Part shown: in pieces, positions 1 to 9,948 of the stretch
Numbering within the stretch: position 1 is the stretch's first letter
How the letters are laid out: each line of letters begins with the position of its first letter
NCBI GenBank assembly: GCA_037043015.1
Contig: CM073322.1
Span: 27,742,364 to 27,806,363, forward strand
From: Bryum argenteum
Lineage: Eukaryota > Streptophyta > Bryopsida > Bryales > Bryaceae
Reading direction: 5' to 3'
Length of the DNA stretch: 64,000 nucleotides
Program-made: the position numbers and the translations under genes
The notes under the pieces: model-generated
Databases searched by the model: none
Seen by the model: the letters and a program-made list of their open reading frames with translations, nothing else
What the model was told of the DNA's origin: nothing

Positions 1-5
1 AGAAC

Positions 6-253
6 AAGTCCTAACCCGTGTCCTCCGGACACGGACATCAAAAAGGTAAGATCGAACTTTATGAAAACATGTAAAAATCCAGACCTAGGTATAAAGAATA
101 ATTATACCCTATTGAGAATCCTCCAACTACGTATTTCTTTTTATACCTGAGTTTAAATTTTTAGTTTTTTACGTGTTTAAAAAAAATAAATTTGATCATT
201 CGGCCCTTTTTGATGTCCTAGTTCGAAGGATATAGGTTAGGACTTCTATATAC
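6..253. mobile_element. Short inverted-repeat element at window edge
   Basis: The left end (AAGTCCTAACC..., with GACATCAAAAAGG about 25 bases further in) recurs in reverse complement at about 197-247. This gives imperfect terminal repeats of about 40 bases around an AT-rich core. No coding potential is seen. It is best read as a non-autonomous DNA element or fold-back repeat; the superfamily cannot be set because the window starts at its left border. Confidence 0.5.
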
Positions 254-289
254 CTATGTCCTTTAGACAAAAAATAAAATAAAAATAGT

Positions 290-1475
290 ATTCAATTAAT
301 TGGTGAGTAAGTTCCCCTCGTCCCATGGGTAAGCACTTCATTTGGTGCTCTTCAAAAACTACACCCTATCCTCGGTTCCCTCGTAAATGGTCTTCCTACT
401 TTTTAAGATTTATACCATGTCCTACGTTCCCTTTTTCTAGGTTACCCATGCTTTGGCCCGTTCCCCGGTCTCATCATTTCTTTTGTGTTTCAACAACTTT
501 CCTTTTTGGTTTCCGTCATTTGTTCCTAGTTTCCATCATTTGTATGTAGTTCCCATCATTCGTTCTTGGTTCTCATTATTTGTTAGTAGTTCTCATCCTC
601 CTTTCGTAATTCTTATCCTTTAATCTCGATTCCTGGTTCCCCTCCGATGTTCCCTTGATCTCCCCTCAAGTGACTCTTTCTTTGCTCCCATTTTTATGTT
701 CCATATTCCTTGTCTCTTTAACTCCTTGTATTTTTATTATTGGGATCTAATAAACTCTTAATAACAACCACATACCATTTAGAGAACTCTTCAAAATCTT
801 TAGAGCAGTTACTCTTCATGTTGTGTATACATGACCAACTGATAATGGCCATGACCATGCATGTCTTTGATTAATTTCTCCCCCTCATCCCGATGGATGA
901 GCTTTTTATTTGGTGCTCCTCAAGAATTGACCCCCATCCTTGATTCTCTCATTGATTGTATCTCCTTGCTTTATAAGAATTTTATGATATCCTTCATTCC
1001 ATGGATCCCTACTTCTCAGCTGTCCTCTGTTCTATTCTGGTTCCCCATTCTCTTTTTCTTTACTAATCACTCCCAACCTCTAATTTCCCATTCGTGGTTT
1101 CCATCCTTTGTTCCCGATTCCGACTCCCCCATCCGGCCATCCCCCAATTTCCCTTCTTGGTTTCATCATTTGTTCCCAATTTCCATAATTTGTTCCCAGT
1201 TCCTATCATACATTAACATGTGGTTCTCATTATTTGTTTTTGTTCCCATTCTCTGTGCCCAATTCCTAGTTCTTGTTCCATGTTCCCTTGATCTCCTCTT
1301 TACTCCTTACTTTGCTCCATTTTACATGTTCCACATTCCTTGTCCCTTCGACTCTTGTTATGTTAATGAGATTTAATAAATTCTTAATAACAATCAATTA
1401 CCACCTACGGAAATCCTTCAAAATCTTTAAAACTCTTCATACCGTGTATACTCTCATGGGCAAACCACCCTACTA
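290..1475 (+). repeat. Two tandem copies of a minisatellite-bearing dispersed repeat
   Basis: Copy A (about 290-865) and copy B (about 866-1475) share a head (TTATTTGGTGCTC followed by CTCAAGA or TTCAAAA), a middle built from degenerate units like GTTCCCATCATTTGTTC, and a tail (TAATAAACTCTTAATAAC... then TCTTCAAAATCTTTA). A third copy lies in reverse orientation at about 30390-31210 inside an intron of the SCAPER-like gene. Open frames across the region are low-complexity by-products of the C/T-rich units. The class of element is unknown. Confidence 0.7.
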
Positions 1476-2579
1476 CCTGGAAGGATCACCAAGGGCAAAC
1501 AGAGAAAACCGGCTGCATCAGGTCGGGCAACCTGCAAAGGATCGCTAGCAGGTAATCGTGTCTTTTTATATATAGAGATATTAGTGATTACCTTGATCTT
1601 CTTGTAGAACTTTTGAGTTGTTTAGCAACAAATTCTACAAGTAGTGGACGTCTAATTCTAATATTAGGAAAAAGAATTAAGGAAATAATAACAAACATAA
1701 ATTGTAAGATAAACTACTTCTATGATAAAATATTGTACGGCGTTCCTTCCGACCCACCAATGTACCAACCTACCAAGATACAAACCTACCAACCTACGAA
1801 CTTACCAACCTACCTACATTTTTTTCTGTTCTTTGGCTTATGTATTAAAATATATATAAAAGAAAGAAAGAAAGAAGAAGATGGTTTGAGGAAATGGTAG
1901 ACACGGGATACTACTCAAAAGGTACCTTGAAAAGACATTTCCCGTCGGGACGACGGGGACCTTACTAGTATCAAATAATTAAAATCTATGTGGGTGTTTT
2001 GGATTTTACTTGTGGGTCATGCTATGGGTTTTCATAAAGTTCTTGATTGTTTTATTTTTTCCTTCAATAGAAGAGGAACACAACATACTAATCTAAAATA
2101 GAAAGCTGATAATATATTTATATTTTGGGTATTACTTGCTTGTTGACATTGCCATGCCCACTTACATACTTTTACCATATCTTTCTTGTTTTTCTCCTAA
2201 ATTCAAAATTAGGTTATTCTTCTAATTTATCATGATTTGGGGCCATAATTACTTGGTAATTCATTACCTTGGGATCCATTGGCCTAATTCAAGATTTATG
2301 TTGTTCAAGCACCCCTACAAAAAAATTGACTCTAATGACATCTCATACGTTCTGATCCGAGTGGCAGTTTGCAAAGTCCCCATCCGATTGGCAGTTTGCA
2401 AAATCAAGATGTTACTTGCAAAACAAAACAAACTATCTCGCCTATATAATACATTTTAAAACTCATGGTTGTTTAAATATAAGCCTAAACATTTAATAAT
2501 TTAACCCCTAAACCACGAAGGCCTTCGATTAGGAGATTTGCAATTTTGGGCAGGCGAAATGAAGATCTTGAAAGTAATA
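1476..2579. other. Intergenic, no gene seen; low-complexity patches
   Basis: Holds an ACCAACCT-type low-complexity run at about 1755-1817 and an A/G-rich run at about 1860-1885. It also has a short sequence (TTTTTATATATAGAGATA, about 1563) that resembles the far end of the intronic repeat copy near 30370. I see no credible gene. Confidence 0.5.
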
Positions 2580-3200
2580 TTTTTGCATAAGATTTTTACT
2601 CAATGACATTCCCTAGTATGCTACAAGGTGTATGTGGGAAAATTTGCAAAGTCAAACTCCACCTTTGGAGTTTATAATTGCAAATTTTAGTTTTCAGCCT
2701 TGGGGCACGTAGAAAAAACTTTTTATTTTACCTTTTTTTTTAGATTTAAAAAAAAAAACCTTTTCTTGATTGATTTTGCACTTAGGTTTCCAAGTGACCC
2801 AAGTTGAAACTTTTACCAATCCTACAAGGGCACCCTTCGAAAATTACAAGAGCTAGATTCAAAGTTCTACGTGATATTATAATATTTTCTTTCAAAACTT
2901 GCCAAAATTTAGGATTTTAAATTTTTTTGAATTTCTTTTGTCTTCAAATTCAAAAACTCAAGAAGGTATATACTCGCCATTCATTTTCCCCTAAACCATA
3001 TACAAGAAACATGGTGCATGTTTTACCAAATCCATTATTTCTACCTTCTTCTAGTAAATAAATTGCATGAAGGTTCAAAAAGCAAAATGAGTGTCTAAAA
3101 TTTTGCATGGGCATGCTCAACTTAGTTACATACATGGAAAATTATATAAGCTAGATGTTTAAGGAAATAAGCATCAAGTTTTCCTTTGCACAAAGAGGAC
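2580..3200 (-). repeat. AT-rich dispersed repeat family, reverse copy
   Basis: In reverse complement this matches stretches near 23.7-24.2 kb, 48.6-49.3 kb and 63.6-63.9 kb: a shared phrase around a CTTTGTAGTATAAGG-like motif and a 'CTCAACTTAGTTAC.TACATGG' end, also seen at 54.3 kb. It is non-coding and diverged. Its right end directly abuts a fragment of the Dof-like family. Confidence 0.55.
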
Positions 3201-3201
3201 T

Positions 3202-3609
3202 ATGTTTGAGAAAGCTATGAAACACTTAGATAACGCTCTTGATGAAACCAGGAGGACTCATTTCTAGGAATATTTCATGTTATTGGATATGAAATGCAAG
3301 GAATTAGTGTCCAAGAGAGAGAACAAAAACGAGAGGCAGATGTACAATACGGAGATATCGTTTCAGGAGTTGAGAAACAATTTCAAGGGAGTTATCAATG
3401 ACTCGGCTGATACGAGCACCTTCTCTCGGGACAAATTGGATCGTACTAGTGCGCTTGAAGGCGAACTCATCAGGGCTGTTGGAACTGCACAGAGCTTCCA
3501 GGAGTATTTGAACTCAGATAGTGTTCGTCCCTCTGAGGTGGTGGAGATTGTGAAGAAAGCTAGAAAGATAACTCAAGCGCTTTATGATGTTCTCAGATGT
3601 ATTGGTTGA
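3202..3609 (+). pseudogene. 3' fragment of the Dof-like/coiled-coil family
   Basis: The frame opens at an ATG (3202), meets a TAG at 3265-3267, then runs open as 110 residues to a stop at 3609. The peptide aligns to the C-terminal domain of the intact gene at 9949-11430: HLDNALDE for HLDDAIDA, EYFMLLD identical, then STFSRDKLDRTSALEGEL for STFTTDRLERMQALEFHL. The zinc finger, basic patch and acidic stretch are absent, and an AT-rich repeat lies immediately upstream. It is therefore a truncated relic of a host gene unless an upstream exon skips the TAG. Confidence 0.75.
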
Positions 3610-5104
3610 TCTTGCCTGGTAAAACCATGATGATTTAATTTAGAATTTGTAGTGAGAACTATTGAATTTGAGAGTGTGGCTGTGCACCCGCACATGTTTG
3701 TTAGGAGCTTGATTTGAAAATTTAAATTCATTCTTGCTAAAGTGTGTGATAGGAGGATTTGGTTTTGATTATGCCCAACATATATGATATCTTGGTTAAA
3801 TCTTGGCAATTTCTAATTCTCAATTTGTATGCATCTCCAATCCGTAAGAAATATTATCTTCATGTTTTTTGGAGTCAAAATTTTGAGGTTTCCCAAATCA
3901 AGCTTTTGAGATTTTCCATTTTCAATATTATTCTTTTGTTTTTTTGTGTGATTGTATTGTAACATAGATACTTTAGTGAATAGATTCTTGCAATGTAGCG
4001 GTTTTTAAGTTGTGCACAAGTAATTGCAGCCAAACATATAAGATGTGAATGCAAGCAATCAATAGGACCAACACAAAACCTTGGAAGAATTCTAGTAAGG
4101 TAATATTAAGAATTAGGACTTCCAAAATCGTCATAATACTTAGTCATAATACTTAGACCAAGTCAACTTATCCTATTAAAATTTTACAAAAATGTTACAA
4201 AATGTTTAAAGTAACCTAATAGTGAATTTGTGTAGCACGCTTACATGCCGTTGCCACGCTCATACAAATAATTTCCAACATCTATGAGGTCAATACTTAA
4301 GAATTCAATATCTTTTGATCCTTCAACTTGATTGCCAATTGCCAATTTATTTTTATATATTTAAATAAAAGGCCAATGTCTTGGAACCTTGTGACTCGCT
4401 TTGTCTCGCAGGCTGCCGAAGCAAATATTTTGAATTTCAATATTCAATATCTTGGAACATGCTGATTCGATTTGCCAATTTTGTCAGTTTGCCCGCACCC
4501 CCTACGCCAATTTAACTGCATGCCAAAAATACTGCTTCCAACGACACCTCACCTCATGCACCTCGATTCAATCGGTAGTGGCTGCCACATCCAACGAGCT
4601 CTGCCCTAAAATCCTAAATCACAAGGTCACCCAGGAACAAAAGTAGAAAAAGTGCCTCCATCAAAATAATAGATGACATGCTCTTTAAGGTAAAAAGTAC
4701 CTTGTTGAAATCTTTCATGACCTCTCTCAGAGAATTAATTCAAAGGTTTCTAAGTTTCTTCACCTTTTTCACCCCCAAGGAATAATAGATAGTTAAACAC
4801 TTGATTTTGGATAGAATTATACTTGATACTCTAGAACCTTCCTAATTTCCCAAACAACCCATCCATTAACATTAGTCCTTCAGCATTCAGATTGAGTTTA
4901 AATTATGCCACATGCTCTGGTGTTTTTGTGTAACACACCCAATACCAAATGATGCGGTAAAGTTGCACATCGATATACAACGCCATGCATGCATCTGCAT
5001 GATCCACGCATACTTTACAACTACACCATCATAACGAAGTCTTCGAATCAATGAATGAATCCCCAGGCAAATTCGCCTCACTGGCATCCAATTTTGACTG
5101 AATT
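3610..5104. other. Intergenic, no gene seen
   Basis: AT-rich sequence with only short frames lacking start context or similarity that I recognise. It probably includes the 3' flank of the fragment upstream and diffuse repeat remnants. Confidence 0.5.
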
Positions 5105-5183
5105 GATGGGCCCCGTGGGGGCAGTCCAAAAACTGAGGTAGGCCGGTGAGTGTACCCAGCGCACGGTATTCTTTAGTAAAAGG
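5105..5183 (-). repeat. Short dispersed repeat (GGGCCC...CCGGTGAGT), copy 1
   Basis: A segment running GATGGGCCCCGTGGGGG ... TGAGGTAGGCCGGTGAGT ... CACGGTATTCTTTAGTAAA. It recurs at 6682-6760 in the same orientation and at about 21571-21612 and 22827-22910 in the opposite one. Similarity between the first two copies resumes about 300 bases downstream (CACACTCAGAACGACAAG against TACACTCAAGAGTGACAAG), so they are parts of a larger duplicated block. Confidence 0.65.
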
Positions 5184-6018
5184 CGAAGGAACAGTTCGCT
5201 CTGTGTTGAGCATCCGGCTGCACATCGAGCTGAAGCAAGAGTGCCGACTCTTAAACGAATCAGTGGTATGCAAGACATGCAATATGTATGGGATAAGATA
5301 ATTATATTAGTTCATATCCACTCTGAAGCAATCATCGAGTTCATTCAGCTTTCATGAGGAGGCCGATATCGACGCCTGTAAATCTGTAAATTTGATGTCT
5401 GTCTCGCAATGTTAACGTTCCATTTATGCAGGAGTTACACAATCCATGACAGTGCTATGTGGGGTTGGATTATGCATGCCACACACTCAGAACGACAAGA
5501 AATATCTAGCGCTCCGTTCACAAAGGTGTGATTCCGGTTTCGTGATCAGTTAGACTTAGTAAAACTGATGAATCTTCACGTACGTCTCCTGTACAACTCC
5601 TCACTGGAACAAGTCCTGTGCACTAGACATAGAATCACTATCCTTGTCGGTGACTCGGTGTACGAATAGTGAGCTTGATGTAAGTTACCGATAGAGCTGC
5701 AACTAATCCTTCTACTTGAATCTGTAACCAGAAGCCGGGGTTTACTCTTTCCGGCAGTAATAAGATACTGCTGATTGCTCTAAGTATTATCTTCAGTGAC
5801 ATTGCAATTGTCATAGTATGAGAACAGTAATACATGAAGGCTATCAATTACAAGGGTCAGATTTGGGGTTCTTTGAGCTTATCCAATACCGTTAGAAATG
5901 GTGTTGTTAGCTGATTATAACTGAAGTAGGTGGCGGGCCTTCTGGCACGACTATACTTGAACATGATCTGTTCTACAGTGCGTACATCTGATCTGTGTAT
6001 TCATAGTTTCATACATAC
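5184..6018. other. Intergenic, no gene seen
   Basis: Moderately GC-balanced sequence with short frames on the minus strand that have no recognisable domain. Part of it (to about 5520) belongs to the block duplicated at 6.7-7.1 kb. Confidence 0.45.
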
Positions 6019-6336
6019 ATGGACAAGAACCCCGACCCGGACGATGAGCCAAGGCCCTCCACCGTGAGCGCGATTGCCGCGGTCGCCTGCTTGCTGGGCG
6101 AGCTGCTAGATGAACGTCCCGTCTGGCCATTCCAGCGTGCGGTGATGGACGGAGGGCGTTTTGACGGGTTTATTGGGCTTCATGGTTGCGTTTCTGTGAA
6201 TGCTGCTTTGAAGCCTTCCATTTCGAAGCAGATTCTTAGGAAATCACTTTCAAAAATTACATTAGTTCACAGGAGCTTTCCTTCACTCAATGAATGTTTT
6301 CTAACGCCAGGCAGTGCTTTCCATAATAAACCGTAA
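6019..6336 (+). CDS. Small unrecognised ORF, possible gene fragment
   Basis: A 105-residue frame whose first half (6019-6175) is clearly GC-richer than its surroundings and reads as protein-like: an acidic, proline-rich start, then a hydrophobic helix-like stretch (VSAIAAVACLLGELLDE). The second half returns to background composition. It could be the first exon of a gene, a captured exon, or chance. I recognise no family and see no TATA box or clear splice partner. Confidence 0.25.
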   Translation: MDKNPDPDDEPRPSTVSAIAAVACLLGELLDERPVWPFQRAVMDGGRFDGFIGLHGCVSVNAALKPSISKQILRKSLSKITLVHRSFPSLNECFLTPGSAFHNKP

Positions 6337-6681
6337 TCATACCTCGATCTCATTGTTCATGTTGCTTGCCGTAGGAATGGGTTTGTTCAATTACAACCAG
6401 AATGCCAAACATGAAATGCGGCACTTCATTCCTCCGCAATCTCTGTACCTTCTGATGTGCTAAAGTTGTATGAATTCAGCACATGTTGAATTTGCGTCAT
6501 ATTCTTCAGTTGTTGAAGCACTTTCTTGTTCCATACACAATGCTTTACATCTCTTTGACCCGCAAAGAAATCAAAACCTTGTAACCATGGTGAAGTGCAA
6601 TATCTACTAGGCGGTGTACTTTAAATCGAGAGTTCTCACATCCACCCAGGCGAAGAGCGTCCAATGGAGTATGACAGAAGA

Positions 6682-6760
6682 GATGGGCCCCGTGGGGGTT
6701 ATCTAGAAAATGAGGTATGCCGGTGAGTATGTTCTGCGCACGGTATTCTTTAGTAAAAGG
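6682..6760 (-). repeat. Short dispersed repeat (GGGCCC...CCGGTGAGT), copy 2
   Basis: Same landmarks as the copy at 5105-5183: GATGGGCCCCGTGGGGG, TATGCCGGTGAGTATG and GCACGGTATTCTTTAGTAAA. The two are about 1.6 kb apart in the same orientation and both are followed by related sequence. Confidence 0.65.
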
Positions 6761-7751
6761 AGACTCATATGCATGAACTTTTAAAGAACTTGATAGTTAC
6801 TAATTTAACACGTAATTCGTTATAATGGGAATATTCAGATTATCAAATTGATGACAATTGAGCTCAAGTTGAGTCAAATGTACTGTGTGGGTACATTTAG
6901 CTCGACTCGAGCTAAACCCACATTTCTCAAAATCAGTGAATACTACCCTTATAACGAACTACGTTTTCCATCCTTTCAGCGGCTGGAACCAAAGCCTACA
7001 AGTCTCATGTTTAACGTACGTTTAATATTTAGACGAGTTATTTGTTCCATAGTTATGCCATAAGGGCTTGATTCTCATATGCCATACACTCAAGAGTGAC
7101 AAGGAGAAATATCTCGGCCTCGACGACGGCGAAGAAGACTCAGCTTAATTCTCCATAGCTCTACCATCACGTCTGTCATTGGTGTGGCAACTTCTCAATG
7201 GAATCAACACTCAAAGCTTGATGGAGCGGCAATGCGATGCTTCACCGCACAAGTGTAAATTATAATATTCATGAATATTCGAGCAGGGGGACGACTGGCA
7301 ATGGTTCGTGGACACTCTCCTAAGGTCATTGGCTCATTGCCCGCGTGAGAACAGTTCCCCGTCGGGCATGTGATCTTCAAAAGTGTGTCACGGAGCTGGA
7401 AAGACTAAGATCATTGGATGATCCCTTGGTGTTGTGTACTGAGAGTAATGTGATAAGAATCTAATTTGTTAGGTGACCTTCTTATAGTAACATAATCTAT
7501 CATGTCTTTGTGATAGTGCAAATGGTGTAAATTGTTTTAGTACGACTAAGAGAATATTTATGTTTATAAAGCATAAGAGCATCTATTATGTTATAAGATT
7601 GCTTTTAGGACTTCATATTGGTTTGAGGAGAAATTATAGTGGTGAAGTGAATCATCAATTTTTATCACTTGATAAGGTGTGTGATGTTACAAGTAATTGA
7701 ACTCAATTCTCTTAATGACTGATTAATCCCTTGTCTACATGGCACATGGAT
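6761..7751. other. Intergenic, no gene seen
   Basis: Contains the second member of the 5.1/6.7 kb duplicated block to about 7110. The rest is AT-rich sequence without a credible gene. Confidence 0.45.
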
Positions 7752-8012
7752 CCCCAATTCCGTTAAAATGGCATTATTCCGGTAAAATGGCACACCTCAA
7801 CTTTCTGAACTGCAGTTCAAAAACCATGTGATATAACAGAATTTTAAGGTAATATTAGGGAAAATGAGTGACAATGTATATAAAGAAGTGATATTACAAA
7901 AACAATTGTGATATTACAGAATACACCATTTTGTATGAGCATAAATGTAAGATCTAGTGTGACAAAATGGCACATGGCATAGTGCCATTTTAAGTTTTTA
8001 ACGGAATTGGGG
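7752..8012. mobile_element. MITE with 17-base perfect terminal inverted repeats
   Basis: It begins CCCCAATTCCGTTAAAA (7752-7768) and ends with the exact reverse complement (7996-8012), 261 bases in all. A subterminal AAAATGGCA motif also recurs inverted near both ends. The core is AT-rich and non-coding. Flanking bases (ACATGGAT and TTATGGTG) share only ATGG, so no clear target-site duplication can be claimed and the superfamily stays open. Confidence 0.8.
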
Positions 8013-9163
8013 TTATGGTGAAGTGATTTAGAAAGTTACAATTGTTGTAAATTGCAATTAATAACAATTTTGGGGATTTTTGACAATATTTGACCTTTTC
8101 AATCCTTTTGAATGGCTATCAAAGTGTGATGCTTATTAAATGTCGTAGGTAATGTTTGGTAATATTTATTGAACGGCTGTCAAGCGGCAATGATCACTAG
8201 ATGGTCGTTGATAATTTGTAAACAACCTTTTGGAAATATTGTCTTTTAAAGTCCATTTAAAAAAATATTGCCCATTTTAAGCCGTTTAAGCAATATTGTC
8301 GTCCAAAGGGCCTTTGAACGTTTTGTGCTCTAGTTTCGAACGGTCATTCACAAAATATTGCTCTTGGACGAAAATTCAATAAGATTAAAAAGTAAAAAAA
8401 TTGCCAAAAATGTTTAAGAATGTAGTGCAACAAGCAAAGGGTAATATTGCTTTGACGGCTAGCAAAATGGTAATTGTAATTTGAGAGAATTTATAGAATA
8501 AAATTCATATTAAGAGGATATGCGTGATATTAGTAAAATGTCTCTAAAAATCCATGCAAGCCAAAATGACATTTAATGACAAATGTAATAACTTCACTCT
8601 AAAGATATCAAGGTTGCTTGTAAATTTGCTTCAAAAAGTGAAGTGTGTGTATTATATACAACGTTACACAAGCATAATTTGCAATAAGTTTCCTATAAAG
8701 GTTTTCTTAAGTAACCTGTATAATGCAAATATGTAAGACCAGCAATAAATGTATAAGTCTTTTCATAATTTTTAATTCTTGGAAATTTAAAATAGCTCGT
8801 TCATCAACCATTTTGTATATTCACTTGGAATGATTTTAACTAAAAGTCTTTTTTTTACACCTCCTATTACCTATATTCTATGAGAATACTAATTATTTAT
8901 TGTCTTTAGAATAATAAAAATACATTAGAGAAATTTTAACACAAGTATTTACATCATTCGCATTTCGAGAAGATTATTTACATCACTCACATTTCAAGAA
9001 TAGAAATCAAATTACCATAATTTTAAAAAAGTAGTCACATCACTAACCTTTGGAGTAAAATATATACATGACCCACCTTCCGAGAAAAGTATTTGTATCA
9101 AGCACCTTTCAAGGAAAGTATTTGCAATCATCACCCTTATCTCGAGAGTTGATCTTCAATTTG
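8013..9163. other. Intergenic, upstream of Dof-like gene
   Basis: AT-rich and without a credible gene. At about 8940-9130 there is a loosely repeated phrase (ACATCA-TTCGCATTTCGAGAA, then CATCACTCACATTTCAAGAA, then CATCACTAACCTTTGGAG, then a GTATTTGTATCAAGCACC-like unit), a degenerate tandem array of about 50 bases per unit just upstream of the promoter. Confidence 0.5.
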
Positions 9164-9173
9164 TATATAAATA
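9164..9173 (+). promoter_or_regulatory. TATA box of Dof-like gene
   Basis: TATATAAATA lies about 90 bases before a splice-donor-like CAGAG/GTGAGT at 9256/9257, consistent with a short 5' non-coding exon followed by an intron that ends just before the start codon. Confidence 0.55.
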
Positions 9174-9256
9174 CTCTCATGTAGCACAACTCTCTTCTGT
9201 GTCAAAGGATCCTTTTGCAGTTTAGCAAGTTGAACTTGCGTTTGCCATCTTCAGAG

Positions 9257-9330
9257 GTGAGTGCAATGCACAAGTCTATGTTGGTCACGCTTGGATTCAA
9301 CAATTATTCTGAAATGGGCTAATCCGTTGA

Positions 9331-9363
<33 letters not shown>

Positions 9364-9939
9364 TTGGTACTTATATTTGTAAGGAATTTCTATGCTTTTC
9401 ATCTTTGTGCTTTTAGATTTTCTATTTGATGTCATCAAAATGCACGCATCTTTTCACACTAATTCATATATTGTTACTTATTTTCATCCTCTTTTGGTTT
9501 AGCAAGTTATGAGAAAGTAGAAGTATTAGAACCTAAGTATGATCAATTCCTCAAAGTTGAGAGTCTAGAGTTTTATCAAAATAATCAATAGTCACAACTT
9601 TTTTTGGTCACAACTCACAAATTAGATTTTTCATGATTACTTCATTTCCTTTGAAACTACCATCACATGTCTTTAATGTGAAATTTAAACTCAATCATAT
9701 TTGAAATAATGAGATAATAAAATAATTCTTTAACTCTAAAGAAATTGTAACGTTAGATTTTGTGTTGCTTCCACAAAATTGAGTAGTAAAGGCATTAGAA
9801 AGTTTTGGTACCATAATCACTAACATGTATGATTATATAAGAAAACCTTTCATAAACTTCATGATTTATTCTTAATAGTTGGAGCTTGAAAACCCGCACC
9901 ATCATACTCTAAGTACTCATGATATTGCATTCCTTTCAG
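9257..9939 (+). other. Probable 5' UTR intron of Dof-like gene
   Basis: Donor GTGAGT at 9257 and acceptor TTTCAG ending at 9939, followed by the short leader AATATCAAC and the ATG. The intron includes a pure T run of about 28 bases near 9335-9362. This is inferred from consensus sites only. Confidence 0.5.
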
Positions 9940-9948
9940 AATATCAAC

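Noticed and set aside
325-1376. Pyrimidine-strand ORFs rich in F, S and P (74 and 171 residues)
   Set aside because: They arise from the C/T-rich minisatellite units; the same happens on the other strand at 30.5-31.1 kb where the repeat is inverted.
4887-5282. 131-residue minus-strand ORF
   Set aside because: It crosses a dispersed repeat and neighbouring unrelated DNA; no domain, no start context.
9335-9362. Long T run as a retroposon tail
   Set aside because: It lies within a probable 5' UTR intron, with no target duplication or adjacent element sequence supporting retroposition.
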